From NCBI GenBank assembly GCA_035516075.1, contig DATJAQ010000239.1, positions 1 through 34,790 of the forward strand: a stretch of 34,790 nucleotides of DNA. The letters are read 5' to 3'. The translations under genes and the position numbers were made by a program. This document shows, piece after piece, positions 31,444 to 34,790 of this stretch (positions are counted from its first letter, which is position 1; each line of letters begins with the position of its first letter). The notes beneath the pieces were generated by a model. That model made no database searches. It saw only the letters and a program-made list of their open reading frames with translations, and was not told the DNA's origin. Source of the stretch: Gp13-AA77 sp035516075. GTDB lineage: Bacteria; Acidobacteriota; Terriglobia; UBA7540.

Positions 31444-33888
31444 TCATTCGTGCCGCAGCGCCGCCATCGGGTCCACGCTTGCGGCGCGGCGGGCGGGCAG
31501 GTAGGCTGCCAGCGCTCCGGTGAGGGCTACCAGCAAGCCGGCCAGGGCGAACACCGCCGGGTTCGTGGGCGACACGCCGAACAACATGGTGCGCAGCAAC
31601 CGGTCTCCGGCGAACGATCCGGCGACACCCAGCACCAGCCCCGCGGCCACCAGCAGGAGCGCCCGCTTCAACACCATCGAAAGCACCGCCGAGCGGCTGG
31701 CCCCGAGCGCGATCCTCACGCCGATCTCCCGGGTGCGCCGCGCCACGGAGTACGCCATCACGCCGTAGAGTCCCACCATGGTAAGCAGCAGCGCGATGCC
31801 GGCGAAGCAGCCGAGCAGCAGCGTATGAAAACGCGGTTCGGCGATCTGGCTGGAGAGCAGTTCGTCCATGGTCCGCACTTGAAACACGGGCACCAGCGGG
31901 TCGAGCCCCGCCATTTGCTCCCGGATCGCGGATTCGAGCGTCCGCGGCGGGACGGCCGTGCGCAGCATCACCACCGGCGGCATCCAGGCAAGCTGCCGGT
32001 AAGGGAAGTAGTAGATGGGTTGGGGCTCGGTGTCCATCGCAAAAAGCTTGGCGCTGCCCACCACGCCGACGATCTCGTGCAGCGAGTCATGCTTCTGCCC
32101 CGGGCCGGTGGCGCCGGGCGTGATGCGCTTGCCGACGACGTCTTCGCCCGGAAAATACTTGTCGGCGAATGCCTTGTTCACGATAAGGACCGGCGGGGCT
32201 TTCTCATCGTCATGGTCGGTGAAGAATCGGCCCTTGAGGAGGGGAATGCCGGCGGTGGAAAAATAACCTGGCGTGGCAAACGCCATGCGCGCGGCGGGCC
32301 GGTTTGAAGGTCCCGCCGGACGCTCCTCGATATTGAACGAGACGGTCGCATTGTCACCGCCGAGCGGCACGGGCCAGATGCCTGCCGCCGATTGCACGCC
32401 GGGCAGCGCGCGCATGCGGTCGAGCCATCGGTCGTAGAACGCCTCCTGCTGGGCAGTCGTGTATTGAGACTCCGGCAGACTGAACGAGTAGGTCAGCAAG
32501 CGGTCGGGTTTCAGCCCCAGATCGCTCTGTTCGAGGTGCAGGAAGCTGGCCATCAGCAGGCCCGCGCCCGTCACCAGCACGAGGCCGAGCGTGACCTGCG
32601 TCACCACCAGCGCGGCGCGAATCCGGTCGTGCTGATTTGTGCTGCCGCGGCTCCGTTCTTTCAAAGCACTTGTGAGGTCGATCTTCGAGGCCTGAAGTGC
32701 CGGAGCCATTCCGAAAATCATGCTGGTCAGGAAGGCCAGCAGCAGTGAAAATCCCAGCACGCTTCCGTCGATCCCGGCTTGGGCGAGGCGCGGGATGCTG
32801 AGTCCCCCCAGCGGCAGCAAGAAACGCATGGCGTACTCCGCCAGCACCACGCCAGCCCCTCCGCCGAGAATCGACAGCAGCACGCTCTCGGTAAGAAGCT
32901 GCCGCACCACGCGGCCGCGGCTCGCGCCGAGGGCTGACCGCACCGCCATTTCCTGCTCGCGGTTGGCGGTGCGCGCCAGAAGCAGGTTCGCGATGTTGGC
33001 GCAGGCGATCAGCAGCACCAGACCGACGGCCCCGAGCAGGATCAACAGCGGCTGCCGGGAATCGCCCACCAGTGTCTGAAGCGCAGGCCGCACCGATGCG
33101 CGGCGATGGTTGGTGTTGGTATCCGGATATTGCTTGGCCAGGGCCGCCGCGATAACGTCGAGATCGGCCCGCGCCTGCTCGAGGCTGACGCCGGGTTTGA
33201 GCCGGCCGAGCGCGGTCAGCATGTGCGCGCCGCGCTCCGCAGTCATTGGTTCGTCCCCGGGGGCCGATTCAGCATCGGCCGCGATGGTGGCCCAGAGCTG
33301 AATATTCGGCTCGTTCACCGGAAAGACAAAGCCCGCCGGCGCCACACCCACCACGGTGTAGGGTTTGCGATTCAGCGTAATGGCCCGCCCCACAATGCCA
33401 GGGTCGCCGCCGAATTGGCGTTGCCATAAGGTGTGGCTCAGCACCACCACGTGGTTGCCCGCCGCTTCCTCGCCCTGCACAAAACCGCGTCCCAGCTCGG
33501 GCTTGATGCCAAGCGCCGGGAACAGGTCCCAGGTCACCAGTTCGCCGTCCAATTGCACCGGCTGTCCTGCGCCGGTTAGAACCATATTTGCGTCGTCGGA
33601 AGTTACGAGGTGCTCGAAGACGTGATTCTGGGAGCGGAAGTCGAAGAAGTCAGGGTAGGACAGATCGGTCGGGACGGGCGCGCCCCGGGTGTTCATCGAT
33701 GCCACCGCCATCAGCCGGTCCGGCTCAGCGTAAGGGAGCGGCTTCAGCAGGACCGTATTGACCACGCTGAACACCGCCGTGTTCGCCCCGATGCCGAGCG
33801 CGAGGGTGAGAACGGCGGCCAAGGTGAAGCCAGGCGACTGGCGCAGCTGGCGGAATGCGTAACGGAGATCCTGGAAGAGCGCGGGCAT
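31444..33888 (-). CDS. ADOP-type ABC transporter permease (MacB/FtsX), first of pair
   Basis: The 814-residue protein shares the layout of the next gene: N-terminal LFQDLRYAFRQLRQSPGFTLAAVLTLALGIGANTAVF, two MacB core domains and two FtsX halves (LLIACANIANLLLARTANREQEMAVRSALGASRGR; C-terminal ARRTREIGVRIALGAS and PARRAASVDPMAALRHE). Substrates of such transporters are mostly unknown; MacB relatives act in efflux or lipoprotein handling by mechanotransmission rather than channel transport. The ATG at 33888 follows GGGAGGTGG. A palindrome at 33992 lies upstream. Confidence 0.92.
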   Translation of the reverse strand: MPALFQDLRYAFRQLRQSPGFTLAAVLTLALGIGANTAVFSVVNTVLLKPLPYAEPDRLMAVASMNTRGAPVPTDLSYPDFFDFRSQNHVFEHLVTSDDANMVLTGAGQPVQLDGELVTWDLFPALGIKPELGRGFVQGEEAAGNHVVVLSHTLWQRQFGGDPGIVGRAITLNRKPYTVVGVAPAGFVFPVNEPNIQLWATIAADAESAPGDEPMTAERGAHMLTALGRLKPGVSLEQARADLDVIAAALAKQYPDTNTNHRRASVRPALQTLVGDSRQPLLILLGAVGLVLLIACANIANLLLARTANREQEMAVRSALGASRGRVVRQLLTESVLLSILGGGAGVVLAEYAMRFLLPLGGLSIPRLAQAGIDGSVLGFSLLLAFLTSMIFGMAPALQASKIDLTSALKERSRGSTNQHDRIRAALVVTQVTLGLVLVTGAGLLMASFLHLEQSDLGLKPDRLLTYSFSLPESQYTTAQQEAFYDRWLDRMRALPGVQSAAGIWPVPLGGDNATVSFNIEERPAGPSNRPAARMAFATPGYFSTAGIPLLKGRFFTDHDDEKAPPVLIVNKAFADKYFPGEDVVGKRITPGATGPGQKHDSLHEIVGVVGSAKLFAMDTEPQPIYYFPYRQLAWMPPVVMLRTAVPPRTLESAIREQMAGLDPLVPVFQVRTMDELLSSQIAEPRFHTLLLGCFAGIALLLTMVGLYGVMAYSVARRTREIGVRIALGASRSAVLSMVLKRALLLVAAGLVLGVAGSFAGDRLLRTMLFGVSPTNPAVFALAGLLVALTGALAAYLPARRAASVDPMAALRHE

Positions 33889-33991
33889 AGCACCACCTCC
33901 CGAACGAAACCAGCATCCTCAGCGAGCACCCCGGGTTCCATTGTGACGTGTTGAGTTTTAAGCGGTTAGCTGATTTAACTGTTGCGGACGT

Positions 33992-34005
33992 GTCCACATT
34001 TGGAC
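33992..34005. promoter_or_regulatory. Operator-like palindrome upstream of the permease pair
   Basis: GTCCA-CATT-TGGAC is a perfect inverted repeat about 105 bp before the first permease start and 38 bp past the vapC stop. ADOP genes are often controlled by PadR-type repressors, but none is encoded in the window. Confidence 0.4.
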
Positions 34006-34042
34006 GCCATCATTCCAAAACGAACAGAAGTCCCGTCGGCGC

Positions 34043-34462
34043 TCACCGGCGAGCCGCATGAAGCCTGATAGGGAGAACCTTGGCATAATTGTTAAAGTCC
34101 GGGTCGGTGGTAAAAATAGTCCAATGGCGAGCGAGACTGATCTCGCAAATCAGCATATCCACGGGCGAGACGGCAATTCCACTTGACCGGCATTCATTCG
34201 CCGCTCTGGCGGCGCCTTCGTAATCGGATGTCTCGATGGGCTCGTCGGGGAAAGCGCGGAGGGCGGCTCGAAGCTTTTCATACCGCGAGAGCGTCTTGAT
34301 TCCGGAAAGCAATTCCTGCCGCACCACGCCGATGATCCGGGCGCGGCCCTCGCGGATCAACTCTGCCAGCTCGGCCACAACCGCCCCTTCCGCGGCGTTG
34401 AGATGGTTAGGTTTGCGGCGGAGCAGCAGCGACCATACCGAAGTGTCGACCAACGCGTTCAT
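34043..34462 (-). CDS. vapC: VapC-type PIN-domain toxin
   Basis: The 139-residue PIN protein has the acidic catalytic set: Asp6 in ALVDTSVW, Glu50 in VRQELLSG, Asp102 in SPVDMLICEIS and Asp120 in FTTDPDF. It is predicted to be an Mg-dependent endoribonuclease acting on tRNA or other RNA. Its ATG overlaps the vapB stop (ATGA). Confidence 0.9.
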   Translation of the reverse strand: MNALVDTSVWSLLLRRKPNHLNAAEGAVVAELAELIREGRARIIGVVRQELLSGIKTLSRYEKLRAALRAFPDEPIETSDYEGAARAANECRSSGIAVSPVDMLICEISLARHWTIFTTDPDFNNYAKVLPIRLHAARR

Positions 34463-34665
34463 CTTCGTTTACGGCCCCGCTCCCGCTTGTAATCGTAGGC
34501 CTCATCGTAGTCGATGGTTCCGGCGAGGGAGAGTATTTCCAACTGCTTTCGACGCCGGACATACTCGTCCAGCGCCGCGGTCACGGTCTCTTTCTTGGTG
34601 CGGTGCCGGCCCAGCTTCCGGGCTTCTTCAATCAGGCGGTCATCGAGGGCAAGGTTGGTCGCCAT
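34459..34665 (-). CDS. vapB: VapB-type antitoxin
   Basis: The 68-residue protein begins MATNLALDDRLIEEARKLGRHRTKKETVTAALDEYV, the ribbon-helix-helix of VapB type II, followed by a basic C-terminal segment (YKRERGRKRR) that should wrap vapC. The ATG at 34665 has GGAG upstream; an earlier in-frame start at 34695 would overlap the promoter palindrome. It is the first gene of the pair. Confidence 0.88.
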   Translation of the reverse strand: MATNLALDDRLIEEARKLGRHRTKKETVTAALDEYVRRRKQLEILSLAGTIDYDEAYDYKRERGRKRR

Positions 34666-34684
34666 ACTTCGCTCCGTGTTGGCC

Positions 34685-34713
34685 ATTCTACACAATCCGA
34701 TGTGTAAAGAAAA
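34685..34713 (-). promoter_or_regulatory. vapBC promoter with overlapping operator palindrome
   Basis: TACACA-N6-TGTGTA is a perfect inverted repeat at 34689-34706. On the minus strand it lies over the spacer and -10 box of a promoter with TAGAAT (34690-34685) and a weak TTTTCT (34713-34708), 17 bp apart. VapB-VapC binding here would repress the operon. The remaining 77 bases to the window end hold no gene. Confidence 0.7.
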
Positions 34714-34790
34714 GCCGGATGAGCCGTGTAAAATACGGGTGCGCTGCGGCGGGAAGTGCGGAATGCCCGGGCGCCGGCCTCTGGCAGGCC

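Noticed and set aside
33985..34020. Sixth copy of the dispersed repeat unit
   Set aside because: Only the word GGACGCCATCA is shared with the 22240 region; the repeat core is absent, so this is probably chance.

Overview
The window is high-GC bacterial chromosome with many GTG and TTG starts. Several features point to an Acidobacteriota-like genome: a tandem pair of about 800-residue MacB/FtsX 'orphan' permeases (the ADOP type typical of that phylum), a tiny CPxC zinc-ribbon protein, an FNR-like regulator with a spaced Cys set, and a GMC oxidoreductase carrying a Cys-rich insertion. The phylum call is an inference from gene families; no rRNA is present.

Layout. (1) 1-1525: the 3' end of a class I/II aminotransferase, one copy of a dispersed repeat, a 55-residue zinc ribbon and a YecA/UPF0149 protein. 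(2) 1605-5872: a canonical translation operon, rplM-rpsI-rpsB-tsf-pyrH-frr, with a good promoter before rplM, an inverted repeat before rpsB and a hairpin-plus-U-tract between rpsB and tsf. A conserved one-TM hypothetical protein converges on frr. (3) 6311-7760: about 1.45 kb without a convincing gene, carrying several short repeat families. (4) 7791-12943: a regulatory island with a PAS-PAS-GAF sigma-54 activator, a STAS protein, an FNR/CRP-type regulator, a BON-domain pseudogene and a CRP paralogue that lacks its DNA-binding domain. Two TGTGA-N6-TCACA-type sites lie in this island. (5) 12982-16426: tRNA-Leu(UAG), a secreted M28 peptidase, a 3' remnant of an FMN-dependent alpha-hydroxy-acid dehydrogenase overlapping it antisense, and a GT-C glycosyltransferase. 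(6) 16483-22660, minus strand: an AMIN/amidase_3 cell-wall amidase coupled to an SLT transglycosylase, then a secreted TIM-barrel glycosidase. The glycosidase is preceded by a leader with four more copies of the dispersed repeat. (7) 22667-28236: lactate permease, aldehyde dehydrogenase, divergent GMC oxidoreductase and a VOC protein. (8) 28301-34713: HicBA, the tandem ADOP permeases and VapBC with an operator-like palindrome.

The most unusual signal is the roughly 40-bp repeat at 585-623 and 22022-22455. All five copies point the same way as the gene downstream. Each contains an ATG read as Met-Cys-Phe-(Arg/Lys)-Ile. For the glycosidase, the repeat supplies the only canonical start codon upstream of the signal peptide. 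Second is the pairing of a probable Fe-S CRP/FNR regulator having a CRP-type recognition helix with a paralogue that ends before the HTH and is preceded by a CRP-like site placed as in a class II promoter.
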